Assembly: GCA_032690845.1 (NCBI GenBank)
Contig: CM064421.1
Location: 43,266,963 to 43,330,962 of the forward strand
Direction: 5' to 3'
DNA: 64,000 nt
From: Eleusine coracana subsp. coracana
Taxonomy: Eukaryota > Streptophyta > Magnoliopsida > Poales > Poaceae
The translations under genes were made by a program, and so were the position numbers. Positions within the stretch are counted from its first letter, which is position 1, and every line of letters starts with the position of its first letter. The notes below the pieces were generated by a model. That model worked only from the letters and a program-made list of their open reading frames with translations, was not told the origin of the DNA and searched no databases. Positions 46,462 to 58,195 of the stretch are shown one piece after another.

Positions 46462-46615
46462 GATCATCCCAATTGACACGACCTGTTGGCCCAAAGAGAG
46501 AGTAAACTTGGGTCAATTATGAAGTCCAGCATCAGAAAAATGTTAGGCTGGGCTTATCAGCAGGTTTGGAGGTCTATCTAGCGTTACTTGAGGTCCAGCC
46601 CATTCAAATGTTCTG
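46462..46615 (+). repeat. dispersed duplicate, copy 2
   Basis: The second copy of the 150-bp segment described at 45104, sharing gatcatcccaattgacacgac, agagagtaaactt and cttgaggtccagcccattcaaat, with scattered substitutions and small indels. Confidence 0.7.
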
Positions 46616-48566
46616 ACGCGTGAGACTCACACTCCAGTTGCTGCATGAAAAGAGGACCACAAAATTATTCTGCAATCTCCATTTTTCTCTAGGACGTTCT
46701 CCTTCTCCCCTTTGCAGGCAATGAACAAGGTTCCCCCGATCGCTGATGACTGATGCTAGGCACCTCGCGCAGGATGCCCACGCAAAAAGCAGGGCCACTT
46801 TTTAGATCGTTTGTTATTCCCCGTCAGCAGCGCATGGGCTAAACCACAGTCCAGACTCCAGAGACGTGGCGCAGCCGGCAGCCCCGACGACAAGCGCCGG
46901 CCATAGGCCAAACCGTGTAGTATTTCCTCTATCCGAACACGGTTGCATCGTCGTCTGCTCTCATTATCCTTCCCCTCCCAATGGCGCGTCGCTGTCGAAC
47001 AAAATGGCCCAGAAAGTGAGCGTGTGCACTTATTAGGCTGTAGGCATCGCCAAGCTGGGGTGCAACTGTTTAGGTTTAGGAGTGCCGGCACGAAAGCTCC
47101 CCGCTTGGCATCCGATCTGGGGTGCGTGCGCTGTCGCGGCGACACGGCTACCGCTCTCGATCGGTTTTGTTCGCTTTTCTAAACTCGTGGTGCGCAAAGG
47201 CTGGAAGACAGACCGGGTTCGTAGCTTGCAGAGTAAGTTCCGTCTTCCTCTCCCGGAGTGGCAAGCAAGAAAGAGTGGTCGTGTTTCACGGGGAAACAGT
47301 TCTGAACTGCGAACCAAGAACACGCACTACTGGAGCTTGAGGTAACCGGTCGATCGTTACGTTTCCAGTGACGTGTGAAGTTTCTACCACAAGTTACGAT
47401 GACCTATTTGGAAAGGCGTCAACTAAAACAAAACACGGTCATTAGTCATTAAACCCGGTGAACCGATGAGAACATCCAGCCAGATGTGCTTTGACGCGAC
47501 GGCTACCTTCCACTAGCGCTCGTCCACGGACGAAAAGCATCAGCGTCTCCGAAAAGGGCACGGCCCCTCACCTTACGTGGCGCCGAGGCGATAATTGCCG
47601 TCCCGATCAAGCCTTAATTGTGACCCGAGAATCTCCCAAGAGATCACCGAACCTGCCGCCACGGAACAGGTGTCAGCGGCGGGAACCTCCACCCCTGGAA
47701 ACGTGATTGCAGCGGTCTTTTCCTCCCCGACCCTTTTTTGTACTAGTCTCTTTTTCTCCGTTTTCTTTTCAAATAGTCGTAGCATGGACACGCGCCTCGT
47801 GTCGCCGTGACGAGGCAGCGGCGTGTTTTGTTGGTTGACTCGCGATCGCTGCACGGCTCACCCACCAGCACAGCAAAGGCCAGACTTTTCGGCAACCAAC
47901 GAAGGCGCCAGGAGGCGACGCCAAGAGCACTATCAAATATCATAGATGACACACAGATTTTTAGCGTGTGAACTTATTGTATTGTATATGCTGAACACCG
48001 TGTTGTTCTGGGTGTTCTACCGGAAACTGAATTTAAAACATGGGCATTTCGTCGGAAACGGCATGAAAGGAACATTCATCTCCATTCAGCCCTTTTATAT
48101 TCGAGGTTTGCACAACGAATGCTAGTACTACATCTGTTTCCACATGTTTGCACACAATCATGGTGGTCAAATTAAACCATAGAACACGTAAACGAACGGG
48201 CAAATAGCAGTTTGGTCAGAGGATGTGGAATTTGGCACTGGATTATATATTACAATTCCTCAGACGCTCGAGAAAGTTTCTCCAAACATCGGGATTACAT
48301 GTGCTTTTTTGCTTTCCTTTTTGAGGGAAAAGAGGTGCGGGCTGATCTGTCCTAGTACCAAGATTGCAGATGCCTCAAAAAAAAATTAAAGAAATAATCC
48401 TACTGTAACATGCAATTCTGCAAAGATGTTGCAGTATTTGTTCGATCTGTCATTTTTACCCGATCATTGTTGGTCTGTCGAGGCGAATTTCGAGTTAGGC
48501 GGCGGGAGCAGCGAGCGAGCAAGTAATGAAACCAAGAACGGGGCTAGTCTCCTGTGCCTCCATTAG
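46616..48566. other. gene-free stretch and PP2C 3' region
   Basis: Moderately GC-rich 46700-47900 contains several ORFs on both strands, none with recognisable domains or splice context. 48000-48566 is AT-richer and probably includes the PP2C 3' UTR. Confidence 0.4.
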
Positions 48567-50009
48567 TCAGGATCTCGGGCGCCGCCTGAGATTGACGACG
48601 ACGACGCTGACGTTATCCGCGGTCTGCCTCGCCAGCGCGAGCTTGGTCAGCAGGATAGCCGCATCGGCGCAGGCCTTGTCCTCGGCGCCCTCGCCCTCAC
48701 TGTCGGACCCCGCATCGTCGCTGGGCCCGGCCTCCTCCTCGCCGCTGCTGCCGCTGCTCTGCCTGGGGCTGAGGTTGGAGGTCGGGCTCGACGACTCCTC
48801 CGGTCGCGGCGGCGCCGCCCTGCTCCGGAGGCAGGCGCGCACGACGTTGCAGGCCACCTCGTTGCTGACCACGTCCCAGAGGCCGTCGCTGGCCAGGATG
48901 AGGAACTCGTCCTCGCCGTCCTTCCGCTCCACCACCCGCACCTCCGGGTCCGAGATCACGAACGGCTTCAGGTAGCTGTCGCCGATGGCGCGGGACATGG
49001 CCAGCATCCCGAACACGCGCGCGCCGTCCCAGAAGATGACGCGCCCGCCCGCCGCTTGGATCCGTTCGAGCTCGTCGGGCCGGTCCGGCTGAAACGAATC
49101 GGCACGGGATTTTTTGATTAGATTAGAACAACGCGGTTCATATATATATATATTTCGCAGTGATTGATTGAAAAACTGGAGAGCTCGTTCTGTGTTTCAG
49201 TTTGAATATAGGAGAAATATAAGTATACTTGTTGGTGCATACCTTGTGGTCAGACGAGAGCGGTATGGCGACGCCGCCGCTGCAGAGGACCGCGCGGGAG
49301 TCGCCGCAGTTGGCGACGACGAGGTGGCGGGGACCCACCACGGCGACAACGGCGGTGGACCCCACGTGGTCGCACTTGGGCAGCTGCATCTCGCAGCGGC
49401 AGGTGGGGGGCGCCGGTCCGGCGTTCCCCCTGGACCCGACGGCCTCGGAGTCCATCCGCGCGTAGCTCTTCTCCATGACGCTCCTCCACCGCGCGGCATC
49501 GTCGCCGTTGCCCGCGGCGGCGGCCTCCTCGGCCACGATCTCGTGCATCCGCTCCCCGCACGACGTCGCGACCTGCATGCACATGCAAATCAGTCAACAT
49601 ACCAGCCAAACAGAGCGCGGCGCCGGCAGCACGAATTTTGGTTCCGTGGATGTAGCAAGCAAGCAAGGAGTGAGTGGAGCAGAGCACTCACATGGGAGCA
49701 GCCATGGCCGTCGAACACGCCGAAGAAGTGGTGGTGGCCGTCGAGGAAGCCCGGGCGGGCGGACACGGTGTCCTCCATGTCCCTGCGCCGCCCGCACACG
49801 GACGTGACGCCGTACGTCGGCGCCGGCCAGCTGAGCCCCTCGTCCTCGTCGAGCCTCGGCCGCTTCCTTGCGGGCCCATCCTCGTCGGCCACCCTGAGCC
49901 GCCGGATCTCCATCCTCCGCCGCCGGGCCGCGCGGCTGCCCGCCTCCCCGCCGCCGCACTCCGCCTTCCTATCCGATCCCGCCGCCACCTCGCAGCAGAT
50001 CTCGGCCAT
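48567..50009 (-). CDS. clade A protein phosphatase 2C (389 aa), ABA co-receptor type
   Basis: Mg/Mn-dependent phosphatase that inhibits SnRK2 kinases and is inhibited by ABA-bound PYR/PYL receptors. Exons are 50009-49692, 49572-49243 and 49088-48567, total 1170 nt. The variable N-terminus includes AARRRRMEIRRLR, a basic tract typical of clade A. PP2C motifs in order: SVCGRRRDMEDTVS, FFGVFDGHGCSHV, GSTAVVAVVGPRHLVVANCGDSRAVL, the PDRPDELERIQAAGG block, RVIFWDGARVFGMLAMSRAIGD, SDPEVRVVERKDGEDEFLILASDGLWDVV and QTADNVSVVVV. The Trp in VIFWDGARV corresponds to the receptor-lock tryptophan diagnostic of ABA co-receptors. A Ser/Glu-rich insert (PEESSSPTSNLSPRQ...) precedes the last motif. Exons are strongly GC-rich. 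Confidence 0.96.
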
Positions 50010-50270
50010 AAACAAGCAACGACGACGACTCCACGAAATCCTTCCCCCCAACTCAATCCGACGATAAGCAAAGGCGCAAAGCAAGCTCGATTCAAAAGGC
50101 TGCAGGTGAAGAAATGCTGCCGCTTCCGCTGGTCTGGTTTGATGAGAGCGAGAGAGGGAGAGAAGGGATTGGGCTGGACAAGTGGTGGTGGCGTCCCGAT
50201 ATAAAAGCGGGGGCCGGCCACGCGCCCCCCGTACAGTTGTGCGATGCAGCCGAGGCCGTCGGATCCGCTC

Positions 50271-50606
50271 CACGTGACGCGCGCCCGTGGCCGGTACGTG
50301 CCCTCGGGACGCGTGTCGACCCCTCGGCGCGGCCACCAGGCGGCGCGGAGCTGGGCCGCGCGGCCGCGTGACACGAGTTACGCGAGGCGAGCGGTTGGGG
50401 TGTTTGGTGTTCGGCGCGGGCGCTGTGTTGAAGGGGAGGAGAAGAGGGCGGCGGGGCGCGACACGTATGCTGCCGCGGCGGCACGCTGGATTGGTTGTGT
50501 GGGCGGGGAGAGGGAGGGGGACCCGGTCTACGTGGTTGACGGATCCTGCCGCCGTGGAGGGATAAGCGCGAGGTCGGCAGGGGAGGCCCGGGTGCAGAGA
50601 CACGTG
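50271..50606. promoter_or_regulatory. G-box/ABRE-like sites upstream of PP2C
   Basis: CACGTG palindromes occur at 50271-50276 (ccacgtgac) and 50601-50606 (acacgtgg), with a further ACGTG core at 50296-50300. All lie 260-600 bp upstream of the PP2C ATG. Such elements bind bZIP ABF factors, and clade A PP2C genes are commonly ABA-induced as negative feedback. The functional link is inference. Confidence 0.55.
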
Positions 50607-50639
50607 GAGGCCAGGGGCGGTGTACTGGCTACTGGCTTC

Positions 50640-51280
50640 AGAGAATTGCTATGACGTCTTAGAATTGAACAACCTATGCAATGAGCTTTTGGACACATTA
50701 AGTGCTTTTGCTAACTTTTTTATAGAGGTTTTCTTGTGCAAGGCGATAGTAGAAACGACTGAGAGGTCAATTGGAAGCTTTTTTTCTCCAACTCTTTTAG
50801 GCTTTCTTGAAGAAACATGAACTGATCGATTTTCAGCACGACATTTTTTTTTTCTCTATTCCATATACGTTGCATTGTATGTTGGCTGAAATGAAACTTC
50901 TCTGCTACAACACGTGTGTTGTTCTTTCTTAATTTCCCACGATTACTACTTGCAAGCAATGCTTCATATATGTCTTGTCTCTCCCTGATTGTTGAATTCT
51001 TCACTCTATTTGCCTGATTTACATTATGATGTTGAGCTGCATTCTCATGTTCATCTGCATTATCATCTTCATGTGCATTCTTTTTTTTCATCTGCATTCT
51101 CATCTTTATCTACACTATCATCTGAATTTGACAGCTCCTTCATGTCAAAGTCAACTTCAACATCTAAGACATAGACCCCATAATCAACCACATCATGCAG
51201 CAAATCTGATGAAATTTCTATGTCTAAGGCAATATCAATATCTGAAAGAACAGATAAGTATCCTGATATCAATTACATTT
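50640..51280 (-). pseudogene. mariner-like (MLE) transposase fragment: helix-turn-helix part
   Basis: On the minus strand, an acidic leader (51272-51069) is followed by a frame with ERQDIYEALLASSNRGKLR, VVAEKFHFSQHTMQRIWNR, the first DNA-binding helix-turn-helix of plant MLE transposases. Near 50855, at an A-rich tract, the frame shifts; the +1 frame then reads SVHVSSRKPKRVG, IALHKKTSIKKLAKALNVSKSSLHR, the second HTH, to a stop near 50652. The DDD catalytic domain is absent. Truncated and frameshifted, hence dead. Confidence 0.82.
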
Positions 51281-51539
51281 ACATGTTGTAATTAAATGAT
51301 CTGATTTACTTCTAGGAAATATAAGTATTGCTGGATGTAAATGACATTGTATAGTATACTTAAAGTCAAAAAATGTGAAAGCATGCCTACTAAAGCAACC
51401 GTGTGATATTCCCTTTTGTTAAAAAAAAATTCTAAAAAACTTTTATCTCCCTCCTGAATTTTTAGGATTTTTATTTCTTTACCTCGTAAGGGTCTTTTTT
51501 GCAAGATTCTTGTAGGGAGGGCTTTTCTACAACTTTGCC

Positions 51540-54500
51540 ATGTGTGGGACCCGTGTGTCAATCCCTCTTCCTCTCACCGCTGCCAGCGCAGAGGCCAGCG
51601 CCGCCGTGCGCTGCGCGCTCCGCGCGACGCGCAGCCAGGCAGCTCGGCTGCTTCACCATCCGCCGCTCGATCCTGGGGAGTTATCCCCAGCCCTTTCTCC
51701 CTCTTGCTTATCTCTCTCTGTTTCTCTCGTTCTTTCTTTTATCGGTTGCAAACCGAAAATCAGGCCGCCACCATTGTTGCCGGCTCGAGCTCGGTCCTCG
51801 TCGCTCCGACGCCTCCCCGACCGAGCCAACCCCTCAAATCACTGTGCAACCTCTCCCTCTTCCTCTCCATGGCCACCAATCGCTGCCACCCACCATAGCC
51901 TCGAAGATCGCCGTCATTTTCCAGTGAAGACCAAAACAAGCTCCAATCTGCCCCTTTTTCGATTTCTCCACTCCCGGTGAGTCTCACTTCAATTCATCAC
52001 AGAGGAAGCTTCCCTAGGTCCATGTGCATCCCGTAAGCAAGATTGAATCAAGAACCGATGATTGATGATGTTGAATTTTGCAGTTTCTTGGCCGCTGCCA
52101 TCTCTGTCCGAGAACTTGCCATCGCCTACCATCGCCCTGCTCCGGTGAGTTTTCCACCGTCGCCGACCTCACCTCCGTGCCCTCTCCGCAGCGTCGCCCC
52201 GGTCGATGCCCTTGGTTGGCCGGACCGTGCCCCAAGAGCACGCCTTGCCGCCGTGGTCGTGCGGCTGGGCCGTCGCGCGCGCGCGCGAGCGAGCCAAAGG
52301 GCTCCCTGCAGCTGGGCCGAGTCCCACCCGACTGGGCCGCCAGGCCGAGCCGCTGCCGCGCGCTCGTGCCGCTGGCCGCGCCTTGCCTCGGCCAGGCCGA
52401 CGCGCAGCTGGGCCGCGTTCCGCCCGAGTGGGCCGCCCGTAAGCTGGGCCGTGTCCCGCGCTGCGCAGCTGTCCCGCTGGGCTGGATCCAGCGGCAGCTA
52501 GGCTGCCAAAGGCCTAACTAGCCGAAATCCAAAGTTTTTTTATTCTTTTCTTTTCTCAGGTTTTCCAATTAATGATAATTCCAAAGTTTGAATAAAATCC
52601 AGTAAATAAAATTAGACTTCCTAAAATATTGAAAATAATTTTGTTAAGTTCTAAATAAATTCCTTTACCACTTTGTGCAATAAACTTTAATAATTATTTT
52701 ATATGATTTTCTAGTAAGTTTATAAATTATCTTTAATATGAATTTTTAAATATTTAAGTAAGTTTATAGATTTATCTTTTAACTGTTGTTTAAATTATTT
52801 TTCTAAATTAATATTTATTTTGTTAATGGATTTATTTTATATAAAAGTGGGATAATTAAGAGTTATTAATTTGAATTAAAATATGTTAAACCATTGTCAT
52901 TAATGGACTTAATTACCCTTATCATGAAGGAAATACTTCAGACAAGAGTAATTAAAATTCTTAATCTAAATATTTATTGGAGCTATCTTTTCCAATGCAT
53001 TGCATATTATATTTCATGCATTGTTAATACTAACTTGCATTATATCAACGAATCGTATAGGATCCGAGACCATCGGGCCATCTGCTGACTGTGGGCCCGA
53101 GGCGATAATTGTTGAGACTCCTCCCGCACTTGAATCGTCATTTTCGAACGAAACTCAAGGCAAGACCCGGAGCATCCCACCTATGTTTTTAAATTCTTTC
53201 TTTTATCACAGTCAGTCGAGTCATGCCTGTGCATTAGGTTTCAGGAATTGATTGACACCCACCTGCATCACTACCGTATCCTATGATGTTTTTACCCTAT
53301 ATAGGTACAGGTAGCACGATAGGCGCTATGCTTATGTCGTAGGATTACCGGTAGCACTGCATAGGTTAAATCTTAAAGCATGGAGGCTTTAAGATGATTG
53401 AGATTTTTGAGGAATAAAATGAAAGTGGATGATGATGACGAGACCGGACGAGCCCCGTAGAGGAAAGGGCAAAGACTGGGTCTTGTAAGGTGGTAGCCCC
53501 GTCCGCGTCAAATTAGGACCAACTGTTGGCGGCTCCGTGAACAAGTATTGAACAGTACCGTCTACATGCTGGTATATGGGACCCAGTAAGCTGATGTACC
53601 CTAACTACTTCAGTGGTAGGACGTAGCCAACTTCCTTTTTCTGGCTGTTAGTGAGATTGAAGTCTCACGGGAGGGAAATGGTGATCGCCCATGGATAACG
53701 TCTGGGACGGGTATCTGGTGGGGTCTCCATATTCCCGGGGAAGTTAGAAACGGATCAACCTCTGGTTGGGGGTTAGTGGAAAAAGTTGTCATATACGACC
53801 AATGCGGTGCGTATATGTCATGTAGTCGGATTTTACCCAGCTGGTAAAAATTGATTCGAATCGCTGTCCCTCACAGCAATGAGTACCGCTTGTTCGCTTG
53901 GCGCGAACAGAGATAATCGAGTGTAACAAGAAGGAGGAGGATTAATTAAAAATGTATTTAGATTGGCTTGATAATTTATGATTACAATTAGTTGCAGGAT
54001 GCAAATCTTGCTATTAATGAACTTAATCTTGAGCTAAAATTTGAAATAGCTAGTCAGTAGAAAGAGCTGTTTTTCGCAAGTCTGAATCAACCCACCAGCC
54101 AAAGGCCCAAGCATTCTAGATGTTGGCCTTAGCGAGCCACGTTGACGGGTTAGTCTTGCGGAGTATATTAGATACTCAGGATTTGTTCGACTTGTTATTT
54201 TAATAGGTGAGGAGCCAAAATCTTATGGATGGTCAGAAGACATGCCGGAAGAAGGACAGCTGCCGGAGGGAGGTTCTCTTCTTTCAGTGGGAATGCATTC
54301 CGTCTCCGGGAGAATAGGAAGATAGGTGTGTCTCAGAGAGAAAGATGGAATAAGCTTGGTTTAAAAACTTGGTTTTTAATGTCGGTCAAACTTCTGTTAA
54401 GTTCAAACATCTTTGTTGTAATAAATATTTTTCCGCTGCAATCTCTTGTCTATTCTTCTCGAAAACCTGGTTGTATTATACCATGATATATATATCTGGA

Positions 54501-54590
54501 CTTGTAAGAATGTATATGCTGTTGTAACTCGCTTTGTCGAGTGTTCTCCTGTACACGGTCCTGGTCATCCCGAAGGGGATGTCACAAACC
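51540..54590. mobile_element. LTR-retrotransposon-like non-coding insertion (LARD-type candidate)
   Basis: A GC-rich leader-like segment (51540-52520), an AT-rich stretch (52530-53050), and then 53060-54590 with features common to grass Gypsy-like non-autonomous elements, including gaggcgataattgttgag, an IRES-like low-complexity middle and a terminal segment ending ccgaaggggatgtcaca near 54586. No gag or pol domain is recognisable in any frame. It separates two parts of one mariner-like transposase. Exact termini and target duplication were not resolved. Confidence 0.45.
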
Positions 54591-54639
54591 GGTCCAAAAA
54601 AGACAAAAAGAATCATGTAAGTAATCACACTTCTAACCT

Positions 54640-55210
54640 GGTTATATATTATCTTCTTGCTCAGGTAGAATGTTTAGATCAAAGGGGAAAAAGTCTTGAC
54701 TTTCTCCTCCATGAACATCAAGTGAAGCTTCTTGGTGCTTATCATCCGCTGGCACTTGGTTCAGGTTTGATAAGGCATCTTCATCATCATCTGGTGGTCA
54801 GTTCAAATCTAAACTTATAGCCATGACTGATATTGTTATGCTTTACAGCGTCCTAATGAATGATGATATAGGCAGAAACAAGGTTTTCATTGGAAAGGCG
54901 GTAGAGGTGAAAAGGAAGGAACATTTGAACTTTTTTGTTTTTGGCGCTTGCAACGCCTCTTTGTTTCTTTTTGTTTTGGCGCCACCAGCCGAATTTTTTC
55001 TCCCATGTGAATGCATGGCTAAGAATTTTCAGTGCCTTTGATTTATTTGTTTATTGTGTCACATATTATATGACGACAAAAGTTTTGGATGCATGAATGA
55101 TTACAGCAGTCATTAGTAGAGGCATTAAATGAGGGTATGCAAGTCTTTTCCATCCTACACTATTTTGGTTGTTTAAACTTGAGAACATCACTTTATTAGG
55201 GAGGAGGGAG
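54640..55210 (-). pseudogene. mariner-like transposase N-terminus and right element end
   Basis: The minus-strand ATG at 54824 opens MAISLDLN, then an in-frame TGA, then PPDDDEDALSNLNQVPADD and DFFPFDLNILPEQEDN, the acidic leader with FDLN motif typical of plant MLE proteins. Upstream, the sequence ends ggaggagggag|ta at 55210, the expected inverted CTCCCTCC terminus of a mariner/Stowaway-type element with TA target. Same strand and correct order relative to the fragment at 50640-51280. Confidence 0.72.
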
Positions 55211-55214
55211 TACT

Positions 55215-58190
55215 ACAGCTCTACGGCTCGCGGCTCCTCCGAGTCGTCTAGCTCGGCCGGTCGGCTCGGTCTAGAGATGCTTCGATTTTTCTTTGTAAAA
55301 CTGTTTCGATTTTTTTTGTTTTAACCTGATTTTATTTTAGCAATGACTATAATTAGAGTGGAGCCACATGGGGTGTTGTTCCCTTAGCTCTCAAAACTTT
55401 TTTTTTCAGAACAATATTTTTCGCTGTCGTGGAGGATGAGACGGGGTTCAACCCCTGGCTCAACGCTGCCATGCGCGTTTTGCCATCAATTCTGACTACG
55501 ACTCTCAAAACTTCTGTTTAACTTTAAAATAAACTGAAAAAATATAATGTAAATAATTTATTGGCAATTCCAATTAGTTGCATAACAACACCTCCTGCAA
55601 TCCTTTCCTAGCTCCACCCCTGGCTATAATTCCCCTGCACTAGGTGTAAATTGTTGTACTCTTACATGTCCACTGAAATGCAACCACGCGCCCCTCTTGC
55701 AAATTCAAAGAGTATGCGAAGCAAACTGTTTCGTACAACATCATCTCCGCACGCGAACCATGTGAGTTCGCATCGACCATGCATGCTGCCAATTGTACAA
55801 GGGTCCCTGTCCGGCGGCAAATGCCATTGAGGTACGTGCTGAAATCGGGGGGATGCAGTAGTAATCACATTCACATCACTAATGTCAAACGTGTTAGGCT
55901 GCAAAAGATTGCACGGCGATGAGTGACTGTATTCCATCGAAAAATCAGAGTGTTCCATTGCAATCTACTTCTACTAGCTGAGAGCCAGCCGTTCCGCGAT
56001 CAAGCTACACACATTCGAATAACCGTGTACGATGCCGCCCTTTGCCGTGGGGTGCCATACGGCAACAGCTCGAGTGCGGAGCGGACAACAGCGGTACAGC
56101 ACTCACGATCTGAATCGCGCTTGTTTTTTTCTTTTTGTATTATCCTCCTTCTACTTTAATATAGAATCGATTTCGATGAACTGAACCTTGCACGGTCTTC
56201 TGCACCGGCGTCGAAGTACTCTGTATACGTACACTACCGCCGTACCGCGTGCGCGCGCGCGCTAGATTTTTCTGTCCAAGTTGCAGCTAGCCCACCACGT
56301 CATGGTCCCTGCTAGCACGCAGAAAGCAGTGGCACGAGCCACGTCGACGAAGGGGGCTTGATAATTCTGGCACTTGTTCGATTGTAGGACTGTCTGTCCT
56401 CTCTCTGGCCAGACGCAGCGGCACGTACCCGATTCAGTGATTCGGCGCCTCGTGCGCCGAGCCTGCGCGCGCTCAGCCAGACACCTGGTCCGTCCTGCCG
56501 GCTGGATATTTTTTCCTCGTGTGATTGGCCGCGATGCAAGCTTCTTTTTTTTTTTGAAAGGGCGATGCAAGCTTTACTAGAGGCACGCTTCTTTTGTTTG
56601 TTGCGGCTAGTTTATTTTCGCAAACCAAGGTTGAAATCAAGCACACTCTTCAATGACACGGTGATCGATTGTTGGCTGACACGAAGCTGGGCGTCTACAG
56701 ATCGGTGGGCCGCATCGAGATTTTCTTCTAAGGCTGCTCTGCTATCTTGTCTTGTGCCTCTCAGCCTCTGCGTGATGTGGCGCCATCGCTCTCGTCAGCA
56801 GCTTTTCTGCGCTGAGATATGCGGGATCAGTTTCGTTTGTAAATGGCTCACCATCACATACAGTTCTTATAAAGCAGACAAGTTTATATGAGACACATCA
56901 ATTAAACATACAAAGGAAAGTGTAGTAGTAAAACACTTGATTACGACGATTCAAGATACGAATTATTCTATTCTCGCAGCGGAGAGAAACTGCAACAAGT
57001 TCGTTGCGTAACCTCGCCGACGTTTTATATGTTGTGCTCGCCACGAGACCTCCAATCAAATCCGGTCTTCAGCGAAATATCAATACGGCAACATCTCTCT
57101 GGATCCATGGCATCATTCGAACGAGATCACAGGGAAGAGCTCCTTTTCATTTTTTTTTCTATTTTTGGTTTCGGTTGTGCAAGACGCCAAGCAAAGATAC
57201 AAGTACTTACAATGACGCAAGTTCTTCCACCTGTCATCGTCCGCTTAAAACTGACAGCCGGCATGCAAGCTGGAGCTGCCTTGCTTCGGGACTACGACAC
57301 CGCACGGCACGGCATACGGAACCATGCGCTGCCGATGACGGACCGGACACGCGCCGCTGCCCGCCACGTAAAGCCGGCACGACGGCGACGCATCGCATCG
57401 CATCCCCAGCCCAGCTCGCTCTGGAGGAGGTGTCGCGGGCGCGGGCCGGGGGCCGCGCGACGTGTTCGGTGCCACGGCCGGGGCGCTCGCTGTCACGAAG
57501 ATCGCGCTGTTGGGTCCTCGGATTCGCGCACGAGATTTGTCACTTGTACTTTTCTTTCACCAGTTCTTTCTTTCCCTGGCGCAATGAGAAGAGGATGGAA
57601 GCTTTTTTCCCCGTTGATGGTCCCGTCCCTCGCGATGAGCCTGCACGTCGATTTCTGCTGTCTTCTCTTTCCCGGATGCGATGGACGCGTGCAATGTCGC
57701 AGCGGCGGCATCTTGCGGTGGACGCCCGTTCCTGTTGCGCCGGGTTGGCAACCATTGTAGCTTCTGTCCGGCAGCAGCGTTAGGTGCCAAGTGTTGGCCC
57801 CTCCATCCAAATTTCTCAACTGCCGTTGTCGAGGCTGGACAGCTCACATATGCAAAGCATTTAACTCGGGTCACCCGCTCGAACAGGTGGAGCGAATGCC
57901 GGAGGACATGAAACTGATGGAACAAAACACCGAACGTCTAGAAGCCATCACGGATGAAATAACTGCCCCCAACACGTAGGTTTCTTCGCACATTCGCAAT
58001 ACGGGATCGACCATAGAGTTGCACAGATGCAGCCGCAACCTTCTTCACATATTATTGCCAAATAGGAGAGTCACTGATTTGTTCGTGTTATGCTTAACTT
58101 TACAAGCATCTATAGTTTGCCACAACTTACAAGAACACCGACAGCTATGGCCACTTGCTCGGCACCAAGGAACATACATTTTGTGTCCCC
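55215..58190. other. intergenic between the mariner remnant and the SDR genes
   Basis: No supported gene. GC-rich 57000-57950 has overlapping ORFs of up to 259 codons on both strands, but with arginine-rich low-complexity translation and no domain, so I do not call them. A (CG)n-rich tract is at about 56250. The 3' UTR of the SDR gene lies near 58190. Confidence 0.4.
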
Positions 58191-58195
58191 GCCGC

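Noticed and set aside
45104..46615. LTR retrotransposon with 150-bp LTRs
   Set aside because: The repeats lack TG...CA ends, a primer binding site and a polypurine tract; retained only as a duplicated segment.
49168..50204. Long plus-strand ORFs of up to 299 codons
   Set aside because: They are antisense to PP2C exons 1-2 and its intron, with no domain; an artefact of GC-rich coding DNA.
49590..50603. Minus-strand ORF of 337 codons starting far upstream of PP2C
   Set aside because: It only extends the PP2C frame through the leader. The conserved start and a normal protein length support ATG 50009.
57004..57783. 259-codon plus-strand ORF
   Set aside because: Arg/Ser-rich low-complexity translation, overlapping ORFs in other frames, no motif or splice support.
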